Positions 38,213 to 46,592 of a DNA stretch of 64,000 bases are shown piece by piece; positions within the stretch are counted from its first letter, which is position 1; each line of letters begins with the position of its first letter. A model generated the notes under the pieces. The model did no database searches. It was not told the origin of the DNA and saw only the letters and a program-made list of their open reading frames with translations. The translations under genes and the position numbers were made by a program. The stretch is from Lutibacter agarilyticus (GTDB taxonomy: Bacteria > Bacteroidota > Bacteroidia > Flavobacteriales > Flavobacteriaceae), in assembly GCF_900188235.1 (NCBI RefSeq), contig NZ_FZNT01000004.1, forward strand, positions 186,001 through 250,000, written 5' to 3'.

Positions 38213-38456
38213 TTGTTTCATTTATATGAGGTTCTAAAATTCCTCCCAATTGAATATTTAAACAATAATTCCAAATTGTATTTTTTGTTGAATCCAATTT
38301 AATTATTGCGACTGTTTCTCCTATTTTATTTTTAAATCCTATGCCTTTAGCGCCATTACTTGTCAACCTAAAATATTCTGTACTCGTTATTTTTTGTTGT
38401 ACCAGTTCTATAGGTTCCTTTTTGGAACAAAACCTATAATTAAATGGATGCTTTTG
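38205..38456 (-). other. Hidden open frame, probable C-terminal part of the [2Fe-2S] protein
   Basis: Downstream of the stop of the [2Fe-2S] protein gene an 83-codon frame stays open to 38205 but has no ATG. From the five-A run (T-run 38419-38423 on the plus strand) it reads KKEPIELVQQKI..., then ...GIGFKNKIGETVAII and ends INETNV, a normal-looking protein sequence. One extra A in that run would join it to the upstream gene without a break. Its stop overlaps the start of the SDR-SUMT gene, as expected for a coupled gene pair. Confidence 0.5.
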
Positions 38457-39031
38457 TTATTTATAAATTCTAGATTTATTGCATAAACATCTTCATATCG
38501 CACTGCAACCAAATCTTTAAAATCAAATAATTCACCATTATTTAATTGTAACGTAGCGCCACTTTTTGTTTGAAAAAGAAATAGAAATAACGGAAATAAA
38601 TATTGATCTGAACTAAATCCTTTTGTAATACAACACATCCCCAAATCCACATCATTTTTCTGCTGAAAACCATTTGGTTGTATTGGTTTTATTTCTTTTT
38701 CAGAAATTACTTTACCCCAATTATTTTGATACAATAAATAAGGGGTTACCCCCTTTTGTTCATTGACATGAGATGCTATAATTTCTTGAATTTTAGAAGC
38801 TGTTAAGTTTTTATACCAATAGTTTCCAGATTGCACAATACAGGTTGGAGCATCTTCGCACCTACCGTTACATCTAGTTTTAATGGTGTGGGTTTTATTC
38901 CAAAGGTTATTATTTCTTATATAGGCTCTTGCATTTCTAGTTACAATTTCGCCTCCTGCCTTTTGACAAGAATCTCCATCACAAAAGAAAAAAGTAGTAG
39001 TAGTAGTTGCTGTTGCTAAGTTTTTACCCAT
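38408..39031 (-). CDS. Thioredoxin-like [2Fe-2S] ferredoxin domain protein, probably frameshifted
   Basis: A 207-residue protein. The N-terminal 75 residues carry Cys17, Cys22, Cys54, Cys58 and Cys64 in CDGDSC and CNGRCEDAPTC, as in thioredoxin-like [2Fe-2S] ferredoxins. The rest (about 100-207) is not recognised. A run of ACT triplets codes for five Thr at 9-13. It is the first larger gene after the riboswitch, so a role in electron supply to the pathway is possible. The reading frame ends at 38408, but an open frame continues beyond (see 38205-38456), so the natural protein may have about 275 residues. Confidence 0.75.
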   Translation of the reverse strand: MGKNLATATTTTTFFFCDGDSCQKAGGEIVTRNARAYIRNNNLWNKTHTIKTRCNGRCEDAPTCIVQSGNYWYKNLTASKIQEIIASHVNEQKGVTPYLLYQNNWGKVISEKEIKPIQPNGFQQKNDVDLGMCCITKGFSSDQYLFPLFLFLFQTKSGATLQLNNGELFDFKDLVAVRYEDVYAINLEFINNKSIHLIIGFVPKRNL

Positions 39032-39137
39032 TACTTAATAAATTAAGATGGATAGTAGCTATTAGAAAAACTATTTTTAGCGCAAAAAATACTCCGTTTA
39101 TTGCATAAAATAGTTTAAAAAAAATTGATTTTTTCAT
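39024..39137 (-). CDS. Short hydrophobic leader peptide between riboswitch and operon
   Basis: A 37-codon ORF on the minus strand starts MKKSIFFKLFYAINGVFF and continues as one strongly hydrophobic segment with two Lys at the start. Its stop overlaps the ATG of the [2Fe-2S] protein gene by 8 nt, an arrangement typical of translational coupling. It lies in the leader downstream of the cobalamin riboswitch. It could be a small membrane protein or simply an AU-rich leader ORF. Confidence 0.4.
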   Translation of the reverse strand: MKKSIFFKLFYAINGVFFALKIVFLIATIHLNLLSNG

Positions 39138-39244
39138 TCTACTTTTGTTTCATCAAGAATAAAACAAAGAGTAAGAACTAAACCTATAGGTAGTTTTCAA
39201 ACACTTCAACTTTTACTCCCGAAAGTTTTGTATATAAATTTTGC

Positions 39245-39425
39245 TTTTTGGCAGGTTTTCTGACTTACTCTACTTTTAACGTCTTCCCATCAAAATATTG
39301 ACAGTGACATAGTGTTAAAAGCTTTTTTAGAGCTTACAGCTGCGGGTACAGTTCTCGATTTAAACGAGATTCCCTTTTTAATTCCATTTCTTTTACAAAA
39401 CAAGAAACCAAAAGCGAGGCAAATG
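39245..39425 (-). ncRNA. Cobalamin riboswitch
   Basis: Read on the minus strand the order of conserved elements is: AAAAGGGAAT, then ACTGTACCCGCAGCTGTAAG, the TGTCACTGT strand, TGGGAAGACG (B12 box region), and GTAAGTCAGAAAACCTGCC at the 3' end. These fit the AdoCbl riboswitch consensus in sequence and order. It lies upstream of the operon 39137-16264 and should turn it down when cobalamin is plentiful. An obvious intrinsic terminator was not found after it, so control may be at translation. Confidence 0.93.
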
Positions 39426-39427
39426 TA
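39420..39427 (-). promoter_or_regulatory. -7 promoter element for the riboswitch transcript
   Basis: TACATTTG on the minus strand matches TAnnTTTG and would start transcription near 39414, right at the 5' edge of the riboswitch. The -33 element is poor. Confidence 0.45.
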
Positions 39428-39476
39428 AATATTAATACAATCTAAACCTAAGATAAAATATTAATTTATCTTAAAT

Positions 39477-40022
39477 TCAACAGTAAATGTCTTTTAAATT
39501 ATTTATGATAAAATCAACTCTTAACTGTACAGAAGTAAAAGGCAAATACACAATTTTGAAATTATGATTTTTGTAGTATGCTATCAATTTATTGGATAAT
39601 GACCATTGATACTCAAAAGATTCAGGCCGTTGAGGATCCTTTATATAAATATGAGACCACGGCAATGCAAAAAACACTACGGGGTGATAATATTGATTGA
39701 AATCAAAGTTTTTTAGATCCTCAAATATGGGTTTGTCAGCAAATTCTAAATATGCCATCGTATCAATTAAACTTCTGTCACAAAATAAACTTTCAGGTTG
39801 CTTTTTAAATCGAATCAATGTTTCATCAAATACCAACCTTGCAAATCGTTCCATATTTCCCCAAGGCATTCCGTTATTTCCTGAATTTTGTTCTGCAATA
39901 ATTATGTCTCTAGAAACTTCATTTAAACATTGAATTCCTTTTTCTTCTAAGGCATTTATCAATGTCGATTTCCCAGATCCTGGAGCCCCCGATATAATAT
40001 ATTTTTTTTTTATTTCAGCCAT
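39477..40022 (-). CDS. Small P-loop ATPase (AAA_28-like) in the cobalamin cluster
   Basis: A 181-residue nucleotide-binding protein with Walker A SGAPGSGKST (about 11-20) and CDRSLIDTMAYLEFA in the middle, the layout of nucleoside/kinase-like P-loop enzymes. It is not recognised as CobU, which has a different motif set, but its place after cbiP, cobD and cbiB is the slot where a cobinamide kinase gene would be expected. It could phosphorylate cobinamide, or be a general AAA_28 ATPase. It overlaps the cbiB gene by 13 nt. Confidence 0.75.
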   Translation of the reverse strand: MAEIKKKYIISGAPGSGKSTLINALEEKGIQCLNEVSRDIIIAEQNSGNNGMPWGNMERFARLVFDETLIRFKKQPESLFCDRSLIDTMAYLEFADKPIFEDLKNFDFNQYYHPVVFFALPWSHIYIKDPQRPESFEYQWSLSNKLIAYYKNHNFKIVYLPFTSVQLRVDFIINNLKDIYC

Positions 40023-40945
40023 AAAAAAACAAGTACTGAAACAATTACAAATACTATACTAGATGCATAATTTATGTTGGCCACCTTATTAATTTCTTGA
40101 TGTTGAATTAATCGATTGTTAGTGCCTATAAAAGGCTTTTTATAAATTTTACCACCATAAAAATTTGGCCCTCCAAATTGACAGTTTATCACATAGGCTA
40201 ATGCTGCTTCTGGATAACCCGCATTTGGGCTGCTATGTTTTTTTCCTTCTTTAAAAACAAAGAAAACACCTTTAATTTTAAACTGAACTACTAAAATTAA
40301 AATAGCTGTAATTCTTGATGGAATATAATTTACAACATCATCTAAAATTGCTGCAAACTTACCAAATTGCTCGTAACGGTCATTTTTGTAACCAATCATA
40401 GAGTCTAAAGTATTGATCATTTTATACGCCATAATTCCTGGCACACCAAAACAAACAAAATAAAACAACGGCGCAATAATACCATCACTTAAATTCTCAG
40501 ACATTGTTTCTAAAGTGGCTATTCTAATTTGTTGCTCATTCAATGCTGAAGTATCTCTACCAACTATCCACGATAATCTTTTTCTGCCAGCTTCTAACCC
40601 TTCGTTATTTAACACATTAAAAACAGCTTTACCTTCAATCACTAATGTTTTATTTGCTAAACAGTAAAATAACATTAATATTGAGAAAGCAATTTCAACC
40701 ATATGATAATTGTTATTTCTCAAAAAATTAATAAAGAAAAAAGGCAATAGAAAAACACTTCCAACCAAAACGATGGTTAGCAACATTCCTTTTATAAATT
40801 GAGAAGCTCCTTTATTTAATTGTTTTTCTCCTGATGAAATTAAATTTCCATACCCAACAATTAAATGCGGTAACAATTTGGGGTCACCAACTAAAAGATC
40901 CAATAAAAACCCTGAAACTAATATATAAACGAATGTTAATTCCAT
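40010..40945 (-). CDS. cbiB: Adenosylcobinamide-phosphate synthase CbiB/CobD
   Basis: A membrane enzyme of 311 residues that joins the aminopropanol arm to cobyric acid. It starts at MELTFVYILVSGFLLDLLVGDP: LDLLVGDP and LPHLIVGYG are family motifs, as are VGRDTSALN and SENLSDGIIAPLFYF. The longer frame from 41008 would overlap the previous gene by 73 nt and adds no conserved sequence, so the start at 40945 is chosen. About four to five membrane segments are visible. Confidence 0.93.
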   Translation of the reverse strand: MELTFVYILVSGFLLDLLVGDPKLLPHLIVGYGNLISSGEKQLNKGASQFIKGMLLTIVLVGSVFLLPFFFINFLRNNNYHMVEIAFSILMLFYCLANKTLVIEGKAVFNVLNNEGLEAGRKRLSWIVGRDTSALNEQQIRIATLETMSENLSDGIIAPLFYFVCFGVPGIMAYKMINTLDSMIGYKNDRYEQFGKFAAILDDVVNYIPSRITAILILVVQFKIKGVFFVFKEGKKHSSPNAGYPEAALAYVINCQFGGPNFYGGKIYKKPFIGTNNRLIQHQEINKVANINYASSIVFVIVSVLVFLWLK

Positions 40946-41949
40946 TCTTTTAAGGCTTTTATCAATACTGAATTTTCTATTGAAGATTGCACTGCTAAAC
41001 GAATACACTCTCCTTTTAATCCGGTAAAATTAGTAGCATTTCGGACTAAAATTTGATGATTTTCAATCAAATACTTCTTTAATTCAGAAGCTGTTCCTTT
41101 TTGAAGTTCAACCAAAAAATAGGTGGTATAACCCTCCATCACATTTAAATAAGGAATGCTATTTACTTGAGTTTTAAAAACAGCTGTTTCCGCTAATAGC
41201 TCATCAATATCAAACGTTAACTTTTTATAATTATTAAATATAAACACACCCGAAGCAATCGCCAAACTATTGACGCTCCAAGGCATTTTTAACGCAAATA
41301 AATTATGGATAACTATTGAATTTGATATTACATATCCCAAACGCAAACCTGGCATTGCAAATGTTTTTGTTAAAGAACGTACTATTGAAATATTTGAATA
41401 GGTACGTATCAAAGGCAATACAGAATTTACAGCATTTGTAAATTCATAATACGCTTCATCTATTATAAAATGTGCATTTGGAAAAGATTTTAGTAAACTT
41501 TCAATTTCTTCAAAGTTTAAAATTTTTCCATCAGGATTATTAGGATTACATATAAAAACCAAGTTATCTTCATAATTAGTTTCAAAAATCTCTTCTCTTG
41601 AAATAAAACGATGTGCTAACTTGTTAATTTTACAAGCATCTTCATATTCGGCAAAAGTAGGCCCAACAATTATAGCTTTTTTATGTTGAAAACACTGTGC
41701 TATTAAATAGAAGGCTTCCGTTGCTCCATTAGAAAACAAAAACTGATCTTCATCTAAATCAAAATGTTTGGCAGCCAACACGTTTAATTCTTTAGCTGCA
41801 GGTGAAGGATAATTTTGGATTTGAACTACCTTGCTTTCCAACTCTTTTAACAATAAAGAAGAACAACCTTTATAATATACATTTGAACTGAAATTGTATT
41901 TTATGCCACCCTTAAATTGATGCAAATCATCACCGTGTCCATTTATCAT
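40936..41949 (-). CDS. cobD: L-threonine-O-3-phosphate decarboxylase-like aminotransferase
   Basis: A 337-residue PLP enzyme of the class I/II aminotransferase fold. It has FSNGATEAFYL (about 73-83), CNPNNPDGKI, FIIDEAYYEF and the PLP Lys in RSLTKTFAMPGLRLGY. In the cobalamin context the function is to make (R)-1-amino-2-propanol phosphate from threonine phosphate (CobD of Salmonella naming; also called CobC). Histidinol-phosphate aminotransferase is the main alternative, but position between cbiP and cbiB supports the B12 role. Confidence 0.88.
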   Translation of the reverse strand: MINGHGDDLHQFKGGIKYNFSSNVYYKGCSSLLLKELESKVVQIQNYPSPAAKELNVLAAKHFDLDEDQFLFSNGATEAFYLIAQCFQHKKAIIVGPTFAEYEDACKINKLAHRFISREEIFETNYEDNLVFICNPNNPDGKILNFEEIESLLKSFPNAHFIIDEAYYEFTNAVNSVLPLIRTYSNISIVRSLTKTFAMPGLRLGYVISNSIVIHNLFALKMPWSVNSLAIASGVFIFNNYKKLTFDIDELLAETAVFKTQVNSIPYLNVMEGYTTYFLVELQKGTASELKKYLIENHQILVRNATNFTGLKGECIRLAVQSSIENSVLIKALKEWN

Positions 41950-43406
41950 GCTACTATAGTTGTTTGAGCGTATATTTTTTCAATATCAAGACAATCTCTT
42001 AATAAATCTGCTAGCTTATCAAAATTTTCATTTTTAAATGCTTCGTAGTTTTTCACTTCATTTTTAGACACACTTCCTAATAAATCATCAATCACCACTT
42101 GATTATCAAAAATCCCGTGCATATAAGATCCCCAGCAATTATCATTCAATAAATAACCTTCTTTAGTATCATTAATTTGAAGTAATGGTGATGGTTTATT
42201 AGTTACAGACGTTCCCATATGAATTTCATAACCTCTGCATTTTTCTTCATAGTTTTTAAACTTGAATTCACGCTGAATAGTGGTTTTTTCTTTTGTTAAT
42301 GCTGTTTTTAAAGGTAATATTCCTAAACCAGGAATAATGGTAGCATCGCTTTCTACACCAAAAGGATCACTCACTTCTTCCCCCATCATTTGATAACCAC
42401 CACAAATACCTATCACTTTTTTACCTACATCAAATGCTTTTAATACCACTTTTGCAATACAATCTGTACGTAAAAATTGTAAGTCGGCAATAGTGTTCTT
42501 AGTTCCTGGAAGTATAATGATATCTGCCTTCTCTATTTCTTCAGCACTTTTTGAATAAAACAAATTAACACGCTCATCACGTTCCAATAAATTAAAATCG
42601 GTGTAATTTGAAATATGTGGTAATAAAACAACCGCAATATTAATTTTTTCTGTAGAAGCCATTTCATTTTTCTGACTTAAAGCAACAGAATCTTCATCTT
42701 CAATATAAATATCCGATGCATAAGGCACTACTCCAATAACGGGAATACCTGTTAGCTCTTCAATCTTGTCTCTACCAGTTTCAAATAAATTAATATCACC
42801 TCTAAACTTATTTATAATAATTCCTTTAATTAAATCTCGCTCCCATTTTTCCAACAATTCAATGGTTCCGTAAACACTTGCAAAAACACCACCTTTATCA
42901 ATATCTGCAATTAAATAAACGGAGGCTTTGGCATATTGTGCCATTCTCATATTTACAATATCTCTATGCTTTAGGTTTAATTCAGAAATACTTCCTGCGC
43001 CTTCTAGTACAATTGGATGGTATTCAGCAGCCAAAGAATCGAACGCGTTTTTAGCCTCATTAAATAAATTCTCTTTATTATTCCCTAAAAAATATTCGTT
43101 TGCTGTTTGGTTTCCAATAGGCTTACCGTGCAATATTATTTGTGAAGATTTATGTGAAGTTGGTTTCAACAATACAGGATTCATATTGCTTTTACAAGGA
43201 ATACCACAAGCATCAGCCTGCACTGCTTGTGCTCTACCAATCTCTAAACCCTCAGGAGTTACAAAACTGTTCAGCGACATATTTTGCGCTTTAAAAGGTG
43301 CTGGATGATAGCCATCTTGTTTTAAAACTCTGCAAAATCCTGCTGTAATAATACTTTTTCCAACATCTGATCCTGTACCAACAAACATTATGGGGCTTTT
43401 CTTCAT
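41946..43406 (-). CDS. cobQ: Cobyric acid synthase CbiP/CobQ
   Basis: A 486-residue glutamine amidotransferase that amidates four side chains of cobyrinate a,c-diamide. The ATPase part has FVGTGSDVGKSII (about 8-20), KAQNMSLNSFVTPEG and VLEGAGSISE. The GATase part has LPGTKNTIADL, the nucleophile Cys in IGICGGYQMMG and YMHGIFDN. It is the first gene of the upstream cobalamin block, overlapping the next gene by 4 nt. Confidence 0.95.
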   Translation of the reverse strand: MKKSPIMFVGTGSDVGKSIITAGFCRVLKQDGYHPAPFKAQNMSLNSFVTPEGLEIGRAQAVQADACGIPCKSNMNPVLLKPTSHKSSQIILHGKPIGNQTANEYFLGNNKENLFNEAKNAFDSLAAEYHPIVLEGAGSISELNLKHRDIVNMRMAQYAKASVYLIADIDKGGVFASVYGTIELLEKWERDLIKGIIINKFRGDINLFETGRDKIEELTGIPVIGVVPYASDIYIEDEDSVALSQKNEMASTEKINIAVVLLPHISNYTDFNLLERDERVNLFYSKSAEEIEKADIIILPGTKNTIADLQFLRTDCIAKVVLKAFDVGKKVIGICGGYQMMGEEVSDPFGVESDATIIPGLGILPLKTALTKEKTTIQREFKFKNYEEKCRGYEIHMGTSVTNKPSPLLQINDTKEGYLLNDNCWGSYMHGIFDNQVVIDDLLGSVSKNEVKNYEAFKNENFDKLADLLRDCLDIEKIYAQTTIVA

Positions 43407-44117
43407 AAAACACTTTTCTAATAAGTCGCCAAATATACAAATGAAAAAACTATAAATTATTATAGTTTAATGTAATTTGAAATGATAATTTATTCTCCCC
43501 TATTTCTAATGGATATTTTTACAAATATTTAGATTTTGGACTAATTCATTTTAAAATGATATTCCTATAAATAATAATGTAATACATTTATTTTTTTAAA
43601 CTATATTGCATTAAATATTTGTATAATTACAAAGCTAAAACAACGCCATAGAAAAAATGATATTGTAACGCATCTTTAATTTTGATATGTTTAAAATAAA
43701 CTCTTCTTAGTTTATAAAGATCTATCTACTTTAGATTGTTCTCCGCTACTTTTTAGTAACTCCTTATAATAGTTGATAATCACTTTAGCGAATTAATTAT
43801 TAAAATATACCGTTTTATCAACGTGTCAATGAAAATATTCTTTAAAACTTCTTACGCTTCCTAAATCAAAAGAAAACCAATAATCAGATAGAGATACTAT
43901 GTTTGTATCCATCATTATTTGTAGTGAAAAACATTTAATAATTTACATGAATAAATTTAAATATAGATAAAAAAGCTAATCTAAATTCTTTTATTCTTGG
44001 AGTAGATTACAAAATAAATAAAAATTTACCATTATTTGTTTAACTTTTTGAGTTTTAAATTAAACATTTTTATATCTTTACTTATAAATATAAAAAAACA
44101 ACCTAAATTCTACTAAT
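43407..44117. other. Long AT-rich intergenic region
   Basis: About 710 bp between the cobQ start and the Lacal_2735-type gene. Apart from the promoter-like element at 43430 nothing is recognised: no ORF of note, no tRNA and no clear hairpin-terminator. Confidence 0.6.
43430..43437 (-). promoter_or_regulatory. -7 element before cobQ
   Basis: TATATTTG on the minus strand matches TAnnTTTG, 23 nt before the cobQ ATG at 43406. The -33 element is not clear. No riboswitch motifs are found in this leader. Confidence 0.35.
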
Positions 44118-44282
44118 ATGTTTGGACTATTTAAAAAGAAGTCAGAAAAAGATAAATTATACGAGCAATATAAAAAGCTTACAAAAGAAGCACATAGCCT
44201 CTCTTCTAATAATAGAAAACTGAGTGATCAAAAAGTTTATGAAGCCGAGGAGATTATGAAAAAGTTAGAAAATCTAAATTAA
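44118..44282 (+). CDS. Lacal_2735-family small protein
   Basis: A 54-codon ORF that begins MFGLFKKKSEKDKLYEQYKK and goes on with an Asn-Asn-Arg-Lys helix break and a final EEIMKKLENLN. This layout (FGLFKK start, two charged helices) matches the small Lacal_2735 family found in Flavobacteriia. Function is unknown. It lies 3 nt before the DUF2452 gene, so the two are probably co-transcribed. Confidence 0.8.
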   Translation: MFGLFKKKSEKDKLYEQYKKLTKEAHSLSSNNRKLSDQKVYEAEEIMKKLENLN

Positions 44283-44285
44283 CAA

Positions 44286-44690
44286 ATGAGCGATAAAAAG
44301 AAACCCGATAGTATTGTTTTTAATATTGAATCGCAAAAATATGACGCTTCTTTAAAACCATATGCAACCAATGTTGGCGCACCAGTAATTACAAGTACTG
44401 ACACTGCAGCTTGGAAAAACAGAAGCATTCATAAATTAAACCATCAAATACATTCAAGGTTTGAAGAGATAAAAAAGCAGTACGAACAACTAATCCAAGA
44501 ATTTGAATTTAACAACGTCATATACAATGCAAAATTTAATTTTGAACCCATTACAGGTAAAACCTATCATTTGTATAAAAGAGCTAATGGTGAAAACTTT
44601 TTATCAATTATAGCTCAAGATCAATGTAATTTTAATTTCCAAGGAAGTTTTCGTTTAAATACTTATCAATCATGGGAAAAAGTAATTTAA
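44286..44690 (+). CDS. DUF2452 domain protein
   Basis: A 134-residue cytoplasmic protein. The sequence PYATNVGAPVITSTDTAAWKN (here PYATNVGAPVI and AAWKN) and the FEPITGKTYHLY segment are the DUF2452 hallmarks. The middle is a charged helix (HSRFEEIKKQYEQLIQEF). Function is unknown. It follows the Lacal_2735-type gene by 3 nt. Confidence 0.82.
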   Translation: MSDKKKPDSIVFNIESQKYDASLKPYATNVGAPVITSTDTAAWKNRSIHKLNHQIHSRFEEIKKQYEQLIQEFEFNNVIYNAKFNFEPITGKTYHLYKRANGENFLSIIAQDQCNFNFQGSFRLNTYQSWEKVI

Positions 44691-45022
44691 TTACACAATT
44701 AAAAAAATTATAGAAATACAATTAGATTACATCATAGAAACACCTTAGGAATACTATATACTTTTTGAAATTATAGCATTGTATATTAAAATGCCAAAAA
44801 AGTAAAAATCACAACTGAACTCCTAAAGTTCATTTAAAAACAATTTGATTTTTCAATATACAAATCTATAGAAAAATCAAATCATTCTTATAACATCCGA
44901 AGAATGAGCAGACATCGTTTAAATTGTTGCCACTTTAACAACTCCTAATTCTGAATTTATTTTAGGTTTACGAAAACATAAGTTTTCTTTCAAAAACCCA
45001 CTTATTGTTTTTAAAAACTATT
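44691..45022. other. Intergenic region without recognised content
   Basis: A 332-bp AT-rich gap between convergent genes. A short start-less frame ends near 45030 but has no further support. No terminator hairpin is clear. Confidence 0.5.
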
Positions 45023-46429
45023 TTACCTAAAAATATAACGCTCTAACTCACCATCTAAATTAAGCATCTCAATACGCAACACATCGTTACCTGATTTGTT
45101 TGAAATCATATCAACAACATCATCAACCGTTGTTACCTTTTTATTATTAATGGCAGTAATTACAAAGCCTTTTTTAACACCATAATACATCAACTCTTGG
45201 TTAGTAATATCTTCGACTCTCACTCCATTTTCAATGTTCAGTTTCTTCAATTCACTAGCATTTAAATTTTTCAATTCCATACCTAAAGAAGAAACACTAC
45301 TCATTTCATTTTTACTTAAAGTTACATTCGAAATATACTTTTTCCCATCTCTTAAATAAGAAACGTTTACCACATCACCTGGGCGCTTTGTTCTAATAAA
45401 CCCCGTTAAATCGGCATAAGTTGAAATTTTAACACCATCCATTTGAATGATAATATCATTCCCTTTTAACCCAGCTTTTTCAGCACCAGAACCTTCCGTA
45501 ACGTCTGAAATATAAAAACCTTCAGTAGTATCAATATCTAAGTTTTCAGCTACTTTATTGTTCAACTCACCTCCTTTTACTCCTAAAATTGCTTTTTGAA
45601 CATTTCCATACTCCATTAAATCCTCAATCACTTTTTTAGTAATGTTTGAAGGTACCGCAAAAGAATAACCAACAAACGATCCTGTTTGAGAAGAAATAGC
45701 GGTATTAATTCCAATTAACTCCCCTCTAGTATTCACCAAAGCACCTCCACTATTTCCTGGGTTTACAGCTGCATCAGTTTGAATAAAAGAATCGGTTACT
45801 TTACCGTTTCCATGCAAGTCACGCCCCTTAGCACTAATTATTCCAGCAGTTACTGTTGATGTTAAGTTGTAGGGATTTCCAACAGCTAACACCCACTCAC
45901 CAACTTTAACTGCATCTGAATTTCCGAAGGTAATATAAGGAAGTTCATCTGTTTTAACTTTTAACAACGCAATATCGTTGGTTGGATCAGCACCTATTAA
46001 TTCAGCTTTCAATACTTTTTTATTATTCAAGGTTACTTCAATTTCTGAAGCCCCTTTAATAACATGGTTATTTGTAACTATGTACCCGTCTGATGAAATA
46101 ATTACACCACTTCCTGTTCCAACTTGTGAATATTGCTTGGTTCCGTTTCCTTGACCATAGAAAAATTCCCTGTATGGATCTCTAACTGTTTTATATGAAG
46201 TGTTCTTTACATGCACTACAGTATTCAATGTTTTTTCGGCTGTTACCGTAAAATCTGTGTTTTCAACAGCATTCACCGTATTTAAATAATTTGCTTGAAC
46301 AGTGGCAGGTTGAGCCTTAACTTGTTTTTCATAAACTATTGGAGCCTCTTCAATAAATAATTTATAAGTGCCTAATGTTAAAGCACCTCCAATTGCAGAA
46401 AACAATACAATACTTAAAAATTTTTTCAT
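45023..46429 (-). CDS. HtrA/DegP-type periplasmic serine protease
   Basis: A 468-residue envelope protease. An N-terminal hydrophobic segment (about 5-27) serves as signal or anchor. The trypsin-like domain has the triad His in TNNHVIKG, Asp in DPTNDIALLKV and Ser in NPGNSGGALVN. Two PDZ domains follow (about 275-365 and 375-465). HtrA proteins remove misfolded proteins in the periplasm. A TAnnTTTG element (TAAATTTG, 46458-46465 on the minus strand) lies 28 nt before the start. Confidence 0.94.
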   Translation of the reverse strand: MKKFLSIVLFSAIGGALTLGTYKLFIEEAPIVYEKQVKAQPATVQANYLNTVNAVENTDFTVTAEKTLNTVVHVKNTSYKTVRDPYREFFYGQGNGTKQYSQVGTGSGVIISSDGYIVTNNHVIKGASEIEVTLNNKKVLKAELIGADPTNDIALLKVKTDELPYITFGNSDAVKVGEWVLAVGNPYNLTSTVTAGIISAKGRDLHGNGKVTDSFIQTDAAVNPGNSGGALVNTRGELIGINTAISSQTGSFVGYSFAVPSNITKKVIEDLMEYGNVQKAILGVKGGELNNKVAENLDIDTTEGFYISDVTEGSGAEKAGLKGNDIIIQMDGVKISTYADLTGFIRTKRPGDVVNVSYLRDGKKYISNVTLSKNEMSSVSSLGMELKNLNASELKKLNIENGVRVEDITNQELMYYGVKKGFVITAINNKKVTTVDDVVDMISNKSGNDVLRIEMLNLDGELERYIFR

Positions 46430-46579
46430 TTTTGATTGATTTTTGTAAATTATAACTCAAATTTAAATCTTTATTATATTCAAAAAAATGCTTTAACGCT
46501 ATGTTAACGCTCATTTAACGGATTTTAACATTTTACATTTCTTACAGAATTTTTAGCAAAAAAACTTAGTTGAATTTAG

Positions 46580-46587
46580 TACATTTG
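46580..46587 (+). promoter_or_regulatory. -7 element 5 nt before dapF
   Basis: TACATTTG ends at 46587 and the dapF ATG begins at 46593. The transcription start would fall at or very close to the ATG, so a leaderless mRNA is likely. The -33 element is weak. Confidence 0.5.
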
Positions 46588-46592
46588 TACTC

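Larger units (their letters stand above)
39032..39476. other. Leader region with riboswitch and small ORF
   Basis: A 445-bp gap between the P-loop ATPase gene and the [2Fe-2S] protein gene. It contains the promoter element, the riboswitch and the 37-codon ORF. The stretch 39138-39244 shows no clear terminator hairpin. Confidence 0.7.

Noticed and set aside
40946-41008. Longer N terminus for CbiB
   Set aside because: The added 21 residues are unconserved and would overlap the previous gene by 73 nt; the start at 40945 gives the family's usual beginning.
44880-45040. Possible gene remnant reading to the stop near 45030 on the plus strand
   Set aside because: About 35 codons, no start and no recognisable family; not enough support.
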